Assembly: GCA_946480065.1 (NCBI GenBank)
Contig: CAMLJA010000046.1
Location: forward strand, 1 to 10,494
From: an uncultured Thermomonas sp.
Lineage (GTDB): Bacteria; Pseudomonadota; Gammaproteobacteria; Xanthomonadales; Xanthomonadaceae
Reading direction: 5' to 3'
Length of the DNA: 10,494 bases
The notes under the pieces are model-generated. The model did no database searches. It was not told the origin of the DNA and saw only the letters and a list, made by a program, of their open reading frames with translations. Each line of letters opens with the position of its first letter. Within the stretch, counting starts at the first letter, position 1. Of this stretch, positions 1 to 6,220 are shown piece by piece. A program made the translations under genes and the position numbers.

Positions 1-89
1 GCAAGGCGCAGATGGTCAGCAACCTGCTGGTCGTGCTGTGCGGCGAGCGCGCCACCCAGCCGGTCGTAAACGCCGGCACGCTGTACTGA
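1..89 (+). CDS. C-terminal end of a probable SPFH/band-7 domain membrane protein (5' truncated)
   Basis: The window opens inside a reading frame (codons begin at base 3) that ends with TGA at 87-89. The 28 visible residues include [16 protein letters not shown] and end in NAGTLY. From memory this tail matches the end of a family of SPFH (stomatin/prohibitin/flotillin-like) proteins common in xanthomonads; SPFH proteins are membrane-anchored scaffolds that form oligomeric rings or microdomains. No domain can be checked because nearly all of the protein lies outside the window. The frame is open and is followed 16 bp later by a well-placed start, so it is very probably the real upstream member of the same operon. 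The coding call is firm; the family call is a recollection and moderate only. Confidence 0.5.
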   Translation, partial: KAQMVSNLLVVLCGERATQPVVNAGTLY

Positions 90-92
90 GGC

Positions 93-98
93 AGGAGG
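93..98 (+). promoter_or_regulatory. Shine-Dalgarno sequence of the 29-residue membrane peptide
   Basis: AGGAGG lies 7 bases before the ATG at 106. It is a perfect anti-16S core match at ideal spacing and begins 4 bases after the upstream stop codon. It is the main evidence that the very short frame behind it is translated, and it favours ATG 106 over the in-frame ATG at 112. Confidence 0.75.
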
Positions 99-105
99 TC
101 CATCC

Positions 106-195
106 ATGAACATGACAACCGCAGGGGCCGTGGTGGTCGCGATCGTCCTGGTGGTGGCCATCGCCGCGCGACGCCGCCGCACGCCCCGCGACTGA
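106..195 (+). CDS. 29-residue single-span membrane peptide, function unknown
   Basis: A short frame runs from ATG 106 to TGA 193-195. It starts MNMTT, continues with a hydrophobic stretch (about residues 6-21, mostly Ala, Val, Ile, Leu) and ends with four consecutive arginines followed by TPRD. This is the layout of a one-pass membrane peptide; by the positive-inside rule the arginine-rich C-terminus should face the cytoplasm. Support for translation comes from the AGGAGG sequence 7 bases upstream and from the packing: 16 bp after the SPFH-like stop and 6 bp before the next start. An SPFH-like neighbour suggests it could be a small partner of a membrane scaffold, but that is inference. I recognise no named family. 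Alternative: a leader whose translation only couples the next gene. Confidence 0.62.
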   Translation: MNMTTAGAVVVAIVLVVAIAARRRRTPRD

Positions 196-201
196 CCCGC
201 C

Positions 202-387
202 ATGTCCGAGAAGAAGGCCTATCCGCTGCGCATCAACGCCGAGGTCCTGGCGGCGGCGCAGCGCTGGGCCGACGACGAACTCCGCAGCCTCAACGCGCAG
301 ATCGAATACGTCCTGCGCGACGCGCTGCGCAAGGCCGGGCGGCTGAAGCCGCCGGCGAACCCGGGAGGAACACGCGATGCCGAGTGA
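202..387 (+). CDS. Arc-family ribbon-helix-helix DNA-binding protein
   Basis: This 61-residue protein has the Arc/MetJ ribbon-helix-helix layout: a short beta strand (about residues 7-11, YPLRI), helix A (about 13-25) and helix B (about 29-46, from [15 protein letters not shown]). The segment resembles phage P22 Arc, in which the strand of each subunit pairs in a dimer and reads the major groove. The tail after residue 48 is Pro/Gly-rich and probably disordered. Such small proteins are often labelled HicB- or Arc-type antitoxins, yet no recognisable toxin gene is adjacent. The gene starts 6 bp after the small membrane peptide without a clear ribosome binding site, suggesting translational coupling, and overlaps the next gene by 11 bp. 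It may autoregulate this operon, which is inference; the fold call is fairly secure. Confidence 0.82.
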   Translation: MSEKKAYPLRINAEVLAAAQRWADDELRSLNAQIEYVLRDALRKAGRLKPPANPGGTRDAE

Positions 388-559
388 CCGCTGGAGCTAC
401 CAGGTGGTGGAAATCCGCGCCAGTTTCCTGGGCGCCACCCGCGCCGCGGTGCAGGAACGCCTCAACCAGCTCGGCCTGCAGGGCTGGGAACTGGTGTCGG
501 CGCTGCAGCCGCAGCGCTTCGCCCCCGTGCAGCTTTACCTGAAGAAGGCCATGCCATGA
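377..559 (+). CDS. DUF4177 domain protein
   Basis: This 60-residue protein spans essentially one DUF4177 domain: an aromatic beta strand at the start (W6-SY-QVVEI), a helix (about 21-33), the family's characteristic GWELV (36-40) and a closing strand with LYLKK (53-57). The fold is expected to be a small alpha-beta unit. Its biochemical role is unknown, and no catalytic residues are evident. GGAGG at 364-368 stands 8 bases before ATG 377 and fixes the start inside the end of the ribbon-helix-helix gene. The stop overlaps the start of the hydrolase gene in an ATGA. There is no signal peptide, so it is cytosolic. Confidence 0.8.
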   Translation: MPSDRWSYQVVEIRASFLGATRAAVQERLNQLGLQGWELVSALQPQRFAPVQLYLKKAMP

Positions 560-1890
560 ACTCCCTGAAGCTGGTGCTCGCCCTGGCGCTGGGCGCGTCC
601 CCGTTCGCCGCCGCCCAGGAGGCCCCGCCGCCCCCCGCGCCGGCCGATGCGACGGCGACCGCGATGCGGCTGCTGGACCGCCTGGACGCCGGGCGCTACG
701 CCGACGCCGAGGCGATGCTGGCCGCGCCCATGGCCGCCGCGGTCCCGGCCGACAAGCTCAAGGCGGTGTGGGAATCGCTGCCCGCGCAGGCCGGCGCGGC
801 GCGGGGGCGGGGCGACGCGCAGGCGGCGCCCCGTGGCGACGCCGTGCTGGTGGGGATCCCGCTGCATTACGCCAACGCGGAGCTGCTGGCCCGGGTCGCG
901 GTCGGCGCCGACGGCAAGGTGGCCGGCTTCCTGGTCCAGCCGGCCGCGGCCGCGCCGGCGCCGGCCGTGGACGGGGACGCCGCGTTCGTCGAGCGCGACC
1001 TGCCCGTCGGCGAGGGCGAACGCGCCCTTCCGGGCACGCTGGCGCTGCCGAAGGGCGACGCGCCGGCGCCGGGCTGGCCGGCGGTGGTGCTGGTGCACGG
1101 GTCCGGCGCCCACGACCGCGACGAGACCATCGGCCCCAACCGGCCGTTCCTGGACCTCGCCCGCGGCCTGGCCGCGCAGGGCATCGCGGTGCTGCGCTAC
1201 GAGAAGCGCAGCAAGGCGCGCCCGCAGGACTTCGCCGGCGACGCCTTCGGCATCGACGACGAAACCACCAACGACGCGGTGCTGGCGGTGGACACGCTGC
1301 GCAGGACCGCCGGCATCGATCCGGCGCGGGTGTTCGTGCTCGGCCACAGCCAGGGCGGGATGATGGCCCCGCGCATCGCCGCAGTCTCCGGACACGTGGC
1401 CGGGCTGGTGCTGATGGCGGCGCCCTCGCGCCCGCTGCTGGACATCGTGGTGGAGCAAAACCGCCGGCTGGCGGTGCTGGACGACGGCCACACCAGCGAC
1501 GCGGAGCGCGAAGCGATCGCTGCGCTGGCGGCGCAGGTGCGCGCCACCCGCGATCCGGCCACCGATCCCGCGACCCGCACGGTCCTCAACCAGCCGGTCG
1601 CCTACTGGCGCAGCGTGGACGCGGTGGATCCGGTGGCCGAGGCGCGCGCGGTGGCGCTGCCGATGCTGGTGCTGCAGGGCGCGCGCGACATCCAGGTGGT
1701 CGATGCCGACTGGGGCCGCTGGCGGGCCGCGTTCCATGCCGACCCGGACGTGGCGTTCAAGCTGTATCCCGCGCTCAACCACCTGGGCATCGCCGGCGAA
1801 GGCGAAGGCGGGGTGGCCGAGTACGCCGTCCCGGGCCACGTCGATGCGCAGCTGGTCGACGACGTGGCCGCCTGGGTGAGGGCGCACTGA
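556..1890 (+). CDS. Exported alpha/beta hydrolase with N-terminal DUF3887-like domain
   Basis: This 444-residue protein has a signal peptide (K5, hydrophobic core 6-14, likely cleavage after AAA20), so it should be periplasmic or secreted. Residues about 33-135 look like a DUF3887 domain, a cystatin/NTF2-sized module often fused to hydrolases. From about residue 150 an alpha/beta hydrolase follows: oxyanion-hole strand LVHGSG (H181-G182), nucleophile elbow GHSQGG with Ser265, acid Asp378 in QGARD and His409 in LNHLG. The triad is complete, so an active serine esterase, acyltransferase or peptidase-like enzyme is expected; the substrate cannot be read from sequence. GAAGG at 544-548 lies 7 bases before ATG 556, which overlaps the DUF4177 stop by 4 bp. 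It is the last gene of the leading operon; the next gene is 128 bp away. Confidence 0.88.
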   Translation: MNSLKLVLALALGASPFAAAQEAPPPPAPADATATAMRLLDRLDAGRYADAEAMLAAPMAAAVPADKLKAVWESLPAQAGAARGRGDAQAAPRGDAVLVGIPLHYANAELLARVAVGADGKVAGFLVQPAAAAPAPAVDGDAAFVERDLPVGEGERALPGTLALPKGDAPAPGWPAVVLVHGSGAHDRDETIGPNRPFLDLARGLAAQGIAVLRYEKRSKARPQDFAGDAFGIDDETTNDAVLAVDTLRRTAGIDPARVFVLGHSQGGMMAPRIAAVSGHVAGLVLMAAPSRPLLDIVVEQNRRLAVLDDGHTSDAEREAIAALAAQVRATRDPATDPATRTVLNQPVAYWRSVDAVDPVAEARAVALPMLVLQGARDIQVVDADWGRWRAAFHADPDVAFKLYPALNHLGIAGEGEGGVAEYAVPGHVDAQLVDDVAAWVRAH

Positions 1891-1962
1891 GGGTGGCGAC
1901 GCAGCGCGAGTCCGCGGTGCCGCTGCCGCCGTCGCTGCCGTCCCGGTCAGGTGGGGATGCAT

Positions 1963-1988
1963 GCAGGCCCGGCGCACGCCTGGCCTGC
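1963..1988 (+). terminator. Inverted repeat after the hydrolase gene, possible terminator
   Basis: GCAGGCC (1963-1969) pairs perfectly with GGCCTGC (1982-1988). Inside it, after one C-T mismatch, GGC (1971-1973) pairs with GCC (1978-1980) around a GCAC loop, giving ten base pairs in all. No T-run follows, so it is at best an atypical terminator. It lies 72 bp after the hydrolase stop and just ahead of the candidate -10 box of the next gene, where a transcription boundary would be expected. Confidence 0.4.
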
Positions 1989-2001
1989 CCTGCGTTCCCG
2001 C

Positions 2002-2010
2002 TGCGATAAG
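2002..2010 (+). promoter_or_regulatory. Candidate extended -10 promoter of the M15 peptidase gene
   Basis: TGCGATAAG resembles an extended -10 (TGn plus hexamer GATAAG, four of six matches to TATAAT). A start site 6-7 bases downstream would fall almost at ATG 2019, so the mRNA would be leaderless or nearly so, which agrees with the absence of a ribosome binding site there. No convincing -35 box is seen. Weak call from pattern only. Confidence 0.33.
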
Positions 2011-2018
2011 CTGCGCGC

Positions 2019-2837
2019 ATGCCGCACCTGCCCCCGGTCCCGCTGAAGCTCGCGCTGGCGAATACCCCCGAGATCGAACTCTGGCCGGCCGGCCTGCTGC
2101 GCGCGCGCGGCAACCACGACGCCCGCGCGCTGTCGCGGGCGCGCCGGGTGCTGCGCCGCAAGCGCGATGGCGCCTACCTTGCGGCCGACCTGCCCGAGGG
2201 CCTGCTGCCGCTGGTGCCGCAGCTGCGCCGCGAACCGGGGCTGGAGGCCGCGCTAGACGCGCTGGACGCGGCCCCGCTGCACCTGCGCAACGGGGTGGAG
2301 CACGTGGGCGCGCTGCCGCTGCACCGGCTGCAGGAACGCCTGGACGGGCTCGGGCTGGACGCCGGCGCCTATGCCGAACGCACCGGGCTGGCGCTGGTGG
2401 CGGAACCCGACTGGCTCGCCTTCGCCGGCTTCGACCGCTGGCGCCGGCCGCTGTGGCTGCGTATCGACGCCGCACGCGCGTGGCAGCACCTGCGCGAGGC
2501 GGCGCTGGCCGACGGCATCGTACTGGAGGCGATCTCCGGCTACCGCAGCCACGACTACCAGCTGGGCATCTTCGAGCGCAAACGCGCGCGCGGGCTGGAG
2601 ATCGAGGAGATCCTCGCGGTGAACGCCGCGCCCGGTTTCAGCGAACACCATTCCGGGCTGGCGCTGGACATCGGCACCCCGGACGAACCGCCTGCCGAGG
2701 CGTCCTTCGAGGCGACGGCCGCGTTCGCCTGGCTGCGCACGCACGCAGGCGGGCACGGTTTCGCCATGAGCTACCCGCGGGACAACCCGCACGGCATCGT
2801 GTACGAGCCCTGGCACTGGCGCTTCGCCGGCGCATGA
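2019..2837 (+). CDS. M15B (VanY-type) D-alanyl-D-alanine carboxypeptidase family metallopeptidase
   Basis: This 272-residue protein has a C-terminal M15B peptidase domain (about 145-270) with the complete family signature: SGYRS with substrate-binding Arg176, SEHHSGLALD with zinc ligands His210 and Asp217, and EPWHWR with catalytic Glu263 and zinc ligand His266. VanY/DacY-type enzymes remove the C-terminal D-Ala from peptidoglycan stem peptides; some members cut L,D bonds. The first ~140 residues are unrecognised. The N-terminus (MPHLPPVPLKLAL) shows no signal peptide or membrane anchor, so as annotated the enzyme would be cytosolic, unlike secreted VanY. The start is ATG 2019, without a ribosome binding site but next to a -10-like box. 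Its stop overlaps the acyltransferase start by 4 bp. Family certain, exact specificity open. Confidence 0.86.
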   Translation: MPHLPPVPLKLALANTPEIELWPAGLLRARGNHDARALSRARRVLRRKRDGAYLAADLPEGLLPLVPQLRREPGLEAALDALDAAPLHLRNGVEHVGALPLHRLQERLDGLGLDAGAYAERTGLALVAEPDWLAFAGFDRWRRPLWLRIDAARAWQHLREAALADGIVLEAISGYRSHDYQLGIFERKRARGLEIEEILAVNAAPGFSEHHSGLALDIGTPDEPPAEASFEATAAFAWLRTHAGGHGFAMSYPRDNPHGIVYEPWHWRFAGA

Positions 2838-3886
2838 GCGCGCCCACCATCGCGGATGCCTGGGGCGGGCCGCGCAACAACTTCAACCTGATGCGGCTGG
2901 TGGCGGCGTGGCTGGTCATCTACGGGCACGCGCACGCGATCACCGGGATCCCGGGCAACGACGGCGTCGCATGGATCACCGGCTTCCGCGCGGCCGGGGC
3001 GGTGGCGGTGGACATGTTCTTCGTCCTCAGCGGCTTCCTGATCGCGGCCAGTCTGGCGCGCAACAGCGTGCGCGGTTACCTGGCCTCGCGGGCGCTGCGG
3101 ATCCTGCCCGCGCTGCTGGCCTGCGTGGCGCTGACGACCTTCGTGCTGGGCCCGCTGCTGACCACCGACCCGGGCTACTGGCGCGCGCCGAAGACCTGGA
3201 ATTACCTGGTCGTCAACGCGTCGCTGCTGCTCAGCCGCTTCCAGCTCCCTGGCGTGTTCGGGGCCCACCCGTCCGACGTGGTGAACGGTTCGCTGTGGAC
3301 GCTGCCGCAGGAAGCCCGGCTCTATGTGTTGCTGCTGCTGGCGTGGCTGGCCGGCCTGCTGGCGCCTCGCCGCTATGCGGCCCTTTGGGCGCTGGCCATG
3401 GTGGGCGGCTATGCGCTGGCGCGGCACGCCTGGCCGCTGCCGGACCACATCCAGAAGTACGCCGAGTGCACCGCGTTCTTCATCACCGGCACGCTGCTGT
3501 GGGTGGAACGCGCGCGCATCCGGCTGTCCGGCTGGGCGGTGCTGGCCATGGCCGGCGCGTTCGCGGCCGTGCGCGGCACGCCGTGGGCGCACCTGCCCTA
3601 CTTCGTCCTGCTGGCCTACGGCACGCTGTGGCTGGGCCTGCGGGTGCCGCTGCCGCAGCTGCGCCAAACCGACCTCTCGTACGGCCTGTACCTGTACGGC
3701 TGGCCGGCCCAGCAGCTGGCCTGGCTGCTGCCCGCCGGCAAGTCGATCGCCGGCAACATCGCCATCGCCACGCTCATCGCGCTGGCGTGCGCGGCGCTGT
3801 CCTGGCATCTGGTGGAACGGCCGGCGCTGCGGCTGAAGAAGCGCTTCGTCGCGCGCGGGCCGAAGGCCTCGCCGGTGGCCGCCTAG
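2834..3886 (+). CDS. Acyltransferase 3 (OafA/YrhL-type) integral membrane protein
   Basis: This 350-residue polytopic membrane protein, with about ten hydrophobic segments, shows acyltransferase-3 hallmarks in order: N-terminal NLMRLVAAWLVIYGHAHA (Arg21, His32/His34 near the first span), DMFFVLSGFLIA (60-71), RALRILP (86-92), NGSLWTLPQE (151-160, Glu160), LSYGLYLYGWP (281-291) and the end motif HLVERPALRLKKR (325-337). This family moves acetyl or other acyl groups across the inner membrane onto sugars of O-antigen, exopolysaccharide, peptidoglycan or antibiotics. There is no fused SGNH domain. ATG 2834 is chosen because it overlaps the peptidase stop (ATGA) and begins just before the first conserved segment; the frame is open far upstream but that part is a shadow. 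It converges on the rhamnose genes, so a rhamnose-containing glycan is a plausible but unproven acceptor. Confidence 0.87.
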   Translation: MSAPTIADAWGGPRNNFNLMRLVAAWLVIYGHAHAITGIPGNDGVAWITGFRAAGAVAVDMFFVLSGFLIAASLARNSVRGYLASRALRILPALLACVALTTFVLGPLLTTDPGYWRAPKTWNYLVVNASLLLSRFQLPGVFGAHPSDVVNGSLWTLPQEARLYVLLLLAWLAGLLAPRRYAALWALAMVGGYALARHAWPLPDHIQKYAECTAFFITGTLLWVERARIRLSGWAVLAMAGAFAAVRGTPWAHLPYFVLLAYGTLWLGLRVPLPQLRQTDLSYGLYLYGWPAQQLAWLLPAGKSIAGNIAIATLIALACAALSWHLVERPALRLKKRFVARGPKASPVAA

Positions 3887-3887
3887 G
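3882..3887. other. CCTAGG palindrome holding the interlocked stop codons of two convergent genes
   Basis: The TAG ending the acyltransferase gene (3884-3886, + strand) and the TAG ending rmlD (3883-3885, - strand) lie in one 6-base palindrome, so the genes overlap tail-to-tail by 4 bp. There is no room for an ordinary terminator between them; only a weak 5-bp repeat (GCCGG 3871-3875 with CCGGC 3888-3892) is seen. Confidence 0.85.
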
Positions 3888-4782
3888 CCGGCGCGCGCGC
3901 TGCCGCCAGCCCGGCCAGCGTGCGGCGCAGGCCCTCGCGCCAGACCGGCGGCACGATCCCGAAGTCACGCTGCAGCCGGGCGGTGTCGAGGACCGAATAC
4001 GCGGGACGCCGCGCCGGCGTCGGATAGTCGGCGGTGGCGATGGGCAGCACGCGCGGCCGGCGCGCCAGCAGGCCCGCGGCCAGCGCCTCGTCCATGATGG
4101 CGTCCGCGAACCCGTGCCAGCTGGTTTCGCCGGCGGCGACAAAGTGCCAGGTGCCGGACGCCGGCACTCCGTGCCGCAAGAGCTGGCCCGTGGCCTCCGC
4201 GATCCACGCCGCAGGGGTCGGCGCGCCGACCTGGTCGGCCACCACGCGCAACTCGTCGCGTTCGGCGGCGAGGCGCAGCATGGTGTCGAGGAAGTTCCTG
4301 CCGTGCGCGGCATAGACCCAGGCCGTGCGCAGGATCGCGTGGCGCGCGCCGCTGGCGCGGATCGCCTCCTCGCCGGCCAGCTTGCTGGCGCCGTAGACGC
4401 CCAGCGGGGCGGTGGCATCGTCCTCGCGGTACGGCCGCGTGCCGGTGCCGTCGAACACGTAGTCGGTGGAGTAGTGCACCAGCAGCGCACCCGCGTCCGC
4501 GCAGCCGGCAGCCAATGCGGCCGGCGCCAGCGCGTTGGCGCGGAACGCGGCGTCCGGCTCGCTCTCCGCGCGATCCACCGCGGTGTGCGCGGCGGCGTTC
4601 ACGACAACGTCGGGGGCGATGCGCCGGACCAGTCCGGCCAGCGCGTCGGGGGCGTCGAAGTCCGCGCCCACGTCCGCACCGGCGCCGTCGCGTGTGCCCA
4701 CCACCACCTCGCCCAATGCCGGCAGGACGCGGCGCAGTTCGCGCCCAACCTGGCCGTTCCCGCCCAGCAGCAGCAGCTTCAT
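3883..4782 (-). CDS. rmlD: dTDP-4-dehydrorhamnose reductase
   Basis: RmlD catalyses the last step of dTDP-L-rhamnose synthesis, NAD(P)H-dependent reduction of dTDP-4-dehydro-L-rhamnose, in the cytosol. The 299-residue product has the usual family length. It is an extended short-chain dehydrogenase: Rossmann motif GGNGQVG (7-13), NAAAHTAVD (62-70), STDYVFDG (105-112) and the active-site pair Tyr130/Lys134 in YGASK. It is the last gene of rmlBACD. Its ATG at 4782 overlaps the rmlC stop in an ATGA, and its stop interlocks with that of the convergent acyltransferase. The open frame extends upstream into rmlC, but [13 protein letters not shown] is the natural N-terminus. Confidence 0.96.
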   Translation of the reverse strand: MKLLLLGGNGQVGRELRRVLPALGEVVVGTRDGAGADVGADFDAPDALAGLVRRIAPDVVVNAAAHTAVDRAESEPDAAFRANALAPAALAAGCADAGALLVHYSTDYVFDGTGTRPYREDDATAPLGVYGASKLAGEEAIRASGARHAILRTAWVYAAHGRNFLDTMLRLAAERDELRVVADQVGAPTPAAWIAEATGQLLRHGVPASGTWHFVAAGETSWHGFADAIMDEALAAGLLARRPRVLPIATADYPTPARRPAYSVLDTARLQRDFGIVPPVWREGLRRTLAGLAAARAPA

Positions 4783-5339
4783 CCGGGGTACTGCGGCAGG
4801 CGCTCCGGCGCGATGTCCGCCAGCCGCGGCGCGGCCGCGTCCTTGGCCGACAGCGACACGTCGGCCAGCGGCCAGTCGATCGCCAGCCCGGGGTCGTCCC
4901 AGCGCAGCGAATTGTCGCTGGCGCGGTCGTAGGACGCTGTGCACAGGTAGGTGAACAGGGCGGTGTCGCTGAGCACCAGGAAGCCGTGGGCGAAGCCCTC
5001 CGGGATCCAGAAATGGCGCTTGTTGTCCGCGCTCAGGACCGCGGCGGCGTGCTGCCCGAACGTGGGCGAGCCGCGGCGGATGTCCACGGCCACGTCGTAC
5101 ACCTCGCCCTCCAGCACGCTGACCAGCTTGCCCTGCGGGTTGTCCGGCCACTGGTAGTGCAGGCCGCGCAGCACGCCGCGCTGCGAGCGCGAAACGTTGT
5201 GCTGGACGAACCGGGTGGGCAGGCCCTGCTCGCCGAAGCGAGCGGCGTTCCAGCCCTCGTAGAAGAAACCGCGCTCGTCGCCGTGTACCGCCGGCTCGAT
5301 GACCACGCAGCCGGGCAGGCGGGTGGCGATGGTCTTCAC
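4779..5339 (-). CDS. rmlC: dTDP-4-dehydrorhamnose 3,5-epimerase
   Basis: RmlC converts dTDP-4-dehydro-6-deoxyglucose to the L-lyxo (rhamno) form by epimerising C3 and C5; it acts as a cytosolic cupin dimer. The 186 residues match the family length of about 180-190. Visible landmarks are [10 protein letters not shown] (21-30), [10 protein letters not shown] with the catalytic His61, Tyr137 in the conserved loop, RWDDP (146-150) and SAKD with Asp167. The best start is GTG at 5339, giving [16 protein letters not shown]; it overlaps the rmlA stop as GTGA and has no ribosome binding site, so translation is probably coupled. The longer open frame above it belongs to rmlA in another frame. Confidence 0.95.
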   Translation of the reverse strand: MKTIATRLPGCVVIEPAVHGDERGFFYEGWNAARFGEQGLPTRFVQHNVSRSQRGVLRGLHYQWPDNPQGKLVSVLEGEVYDVAVDIRRGSPTFGQHAAAVLSADNKRHFWIPEGFAHGFLVLSDTALFTYLCTASYDRASDNSLRWDDPGLAIDWPLADVSLSAKDAAAPRLADIAPERLPQYPG

Positions 5340-6220
5340 GCGACGCGCCCGTGGTCGATCAGCCCCAGCAGGTACTGCCCGTAGCCGTTCTTGGCCAGCG
5401 GGGCGGCAAGTTCGCGCAGCCGCGCATCGTCGATCCAGCCGTTGAAGTAGGCGATCTCCTCCGGGCAGCAGACGCGCAGCCCCTGGCGCGCCTCGATGGT
5501 CTCGATGAAGGTGGAGGCCTCCACCAGCGACTCGTGGGTGCCGGTGTCCAGCCAGGCGTAGCCGCGCCCCATCTTCTCCAGGTGCAGGCTGCCGTCGGCG
5601 AGGTAGCACTTGTTGAGGTCGGTGATCTCCATTTCGCCCCGCGGCGAGGGGGCCAGCTGCGCGGCGTAGTCGCAGACGCGGGCGTCGTAGAAGTACAGGC
5701 CGGTGACGGCGTAGCTGGACTTCGGCTGCGCCGGCTTTTCCTCCAGCCCCACCACCTTGCCGGCGGCGTCGAATTCGGCCACGCCGTAGCGCTCGGGGTC
5801 GCGTACCCAGTAGCCGAACACGGTGGCGCCGTCTTCGCGCGCGTCAGCGCGCTGCAGCAGCTCGGTCAGGCCGTGGCCGTGGAAGATGTTGTCGCCCAGG
5901 ACCAGGCAGCTGGGGCCGCCGGCCAGGAACTCGCGGCCGATCAGGAACGCCTGCGCCAGCCCGTCCGGGCTGGGCTGCACCGCGTATTCGATGCGCATGC
6001 CCCACTGCGAACCGTCGCCCAGCAGCCGCTGGAACAGGGCCTGCTCGTGCGGGGTGTTGATGATCAGCACCTCGCGGATGCCCGCCAGCATCAGCACGCT
6101 GAGCGGGTAGTAGATCATCGGCTTGTCGTACACCGGCAGCAGCTGCTTGCTGACCGCTTGGGTGATCGGGTACAGCCGCGTGCCGGAACCGCCGGCCAGG
6201 ATGATGCCCTTGCGCTTCAT
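5336..6220 (-). CDS. rmlA: Glucose-1-phosphate thymidylyltransferase
   Basis: RmlA joins dTTP and glucose-1-phosphate to give dTDP-glucose, the entry step of the pathway and classically inhibited by dTDP-rhamnose. The 294-residue product has the family's length and signature: nucleotide-binding [11 protein letters not shown] (10-20), [11 protein letters not shown] with Lys25 (24-34), the metal-binding Asp110 in LGDN, EEKP (160-163) and WLDTGT with Asp225 (223-228). All catalytic residues are present. ATG 6220 overlaps the rmlB stop in an ATGA, and the stop overlaps the rmlC start. Second rml gene in the order B-A-C-D. Confidence 0.97.
   Translation of the reverse strand: MKRKGIILAGGSGTRLYPITQAVSKQLLPVYDKPMIYYPLSVLMLAGIREVLIINTPHEQALFQRLLGDGSQWGMRIEYAVQPSPDGLAQAFLIGREFLAGGPSCLVLGDNIFHGHGLTELLQRADAREDGATVFGYWVRDPERYGVAEFDAAGKVVGLEEKPAQPKSSYAVTGLYFYDARVCDYAAQLAPSPRGEMEITDLNKCYLADGSLHLEKMGRGYAWLDTGTHESLVEASTFIETIEARQGLRVCCPEEIAYFNGWIDDARLRELAAPLAKNGYGQYLLGLIDHGRVA

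Noticed and set aside
202..559. Ribbon-helix-helix and DUF4177 pair as a toxin-antitoxin module
   Set aside because: The order and sizes invite the idea, but DUF4177 has no known toxin activity and the pair sits inside a larger operon with a secreted enzyme. I saw no positive evidence for toxicity.
768..2009. + strand frame of 413 codons inside the hydrolase gene
   Set aside because: Highly repetitive Arg/Gly/Ala composition, and it overlaps the hydrolase with the complete Ser-Asp-His triad.
535..2475. Long open frame on the - strand (646 codons) opposite the hydrolase and peptidase genes
   Set aside because: It is rich in Arg, Pro, Ala and Gly, has no recognisable domain, and is antisense to two genes with intact active sites. 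It is the usual shadow of GC-rich coding DNA.
1961..2833. Upstream extension of the acyltransferase frame
   Set aside because: The conserved family N-terminus begins just after ATG 2834, and the extension lies entirely over the peptidase gene in a shadow frame.
3838..3847. GAAGCGCTTC palindrome near the end of the acyltransferase gene
   Set aside because: It is a loopless palindrome within coding sequence (Lys-Lys-Arg-Phe codons) and is too short and unsupported to call a regulatory site.
2908..4932. Long open frame on the + strand (674 codons) running through the acyltransferase and across rmlD
   Set aside because: Low-complexity Arg/Ala/Gly composition with no motifs. It crosses two well-supported genes in other frames.
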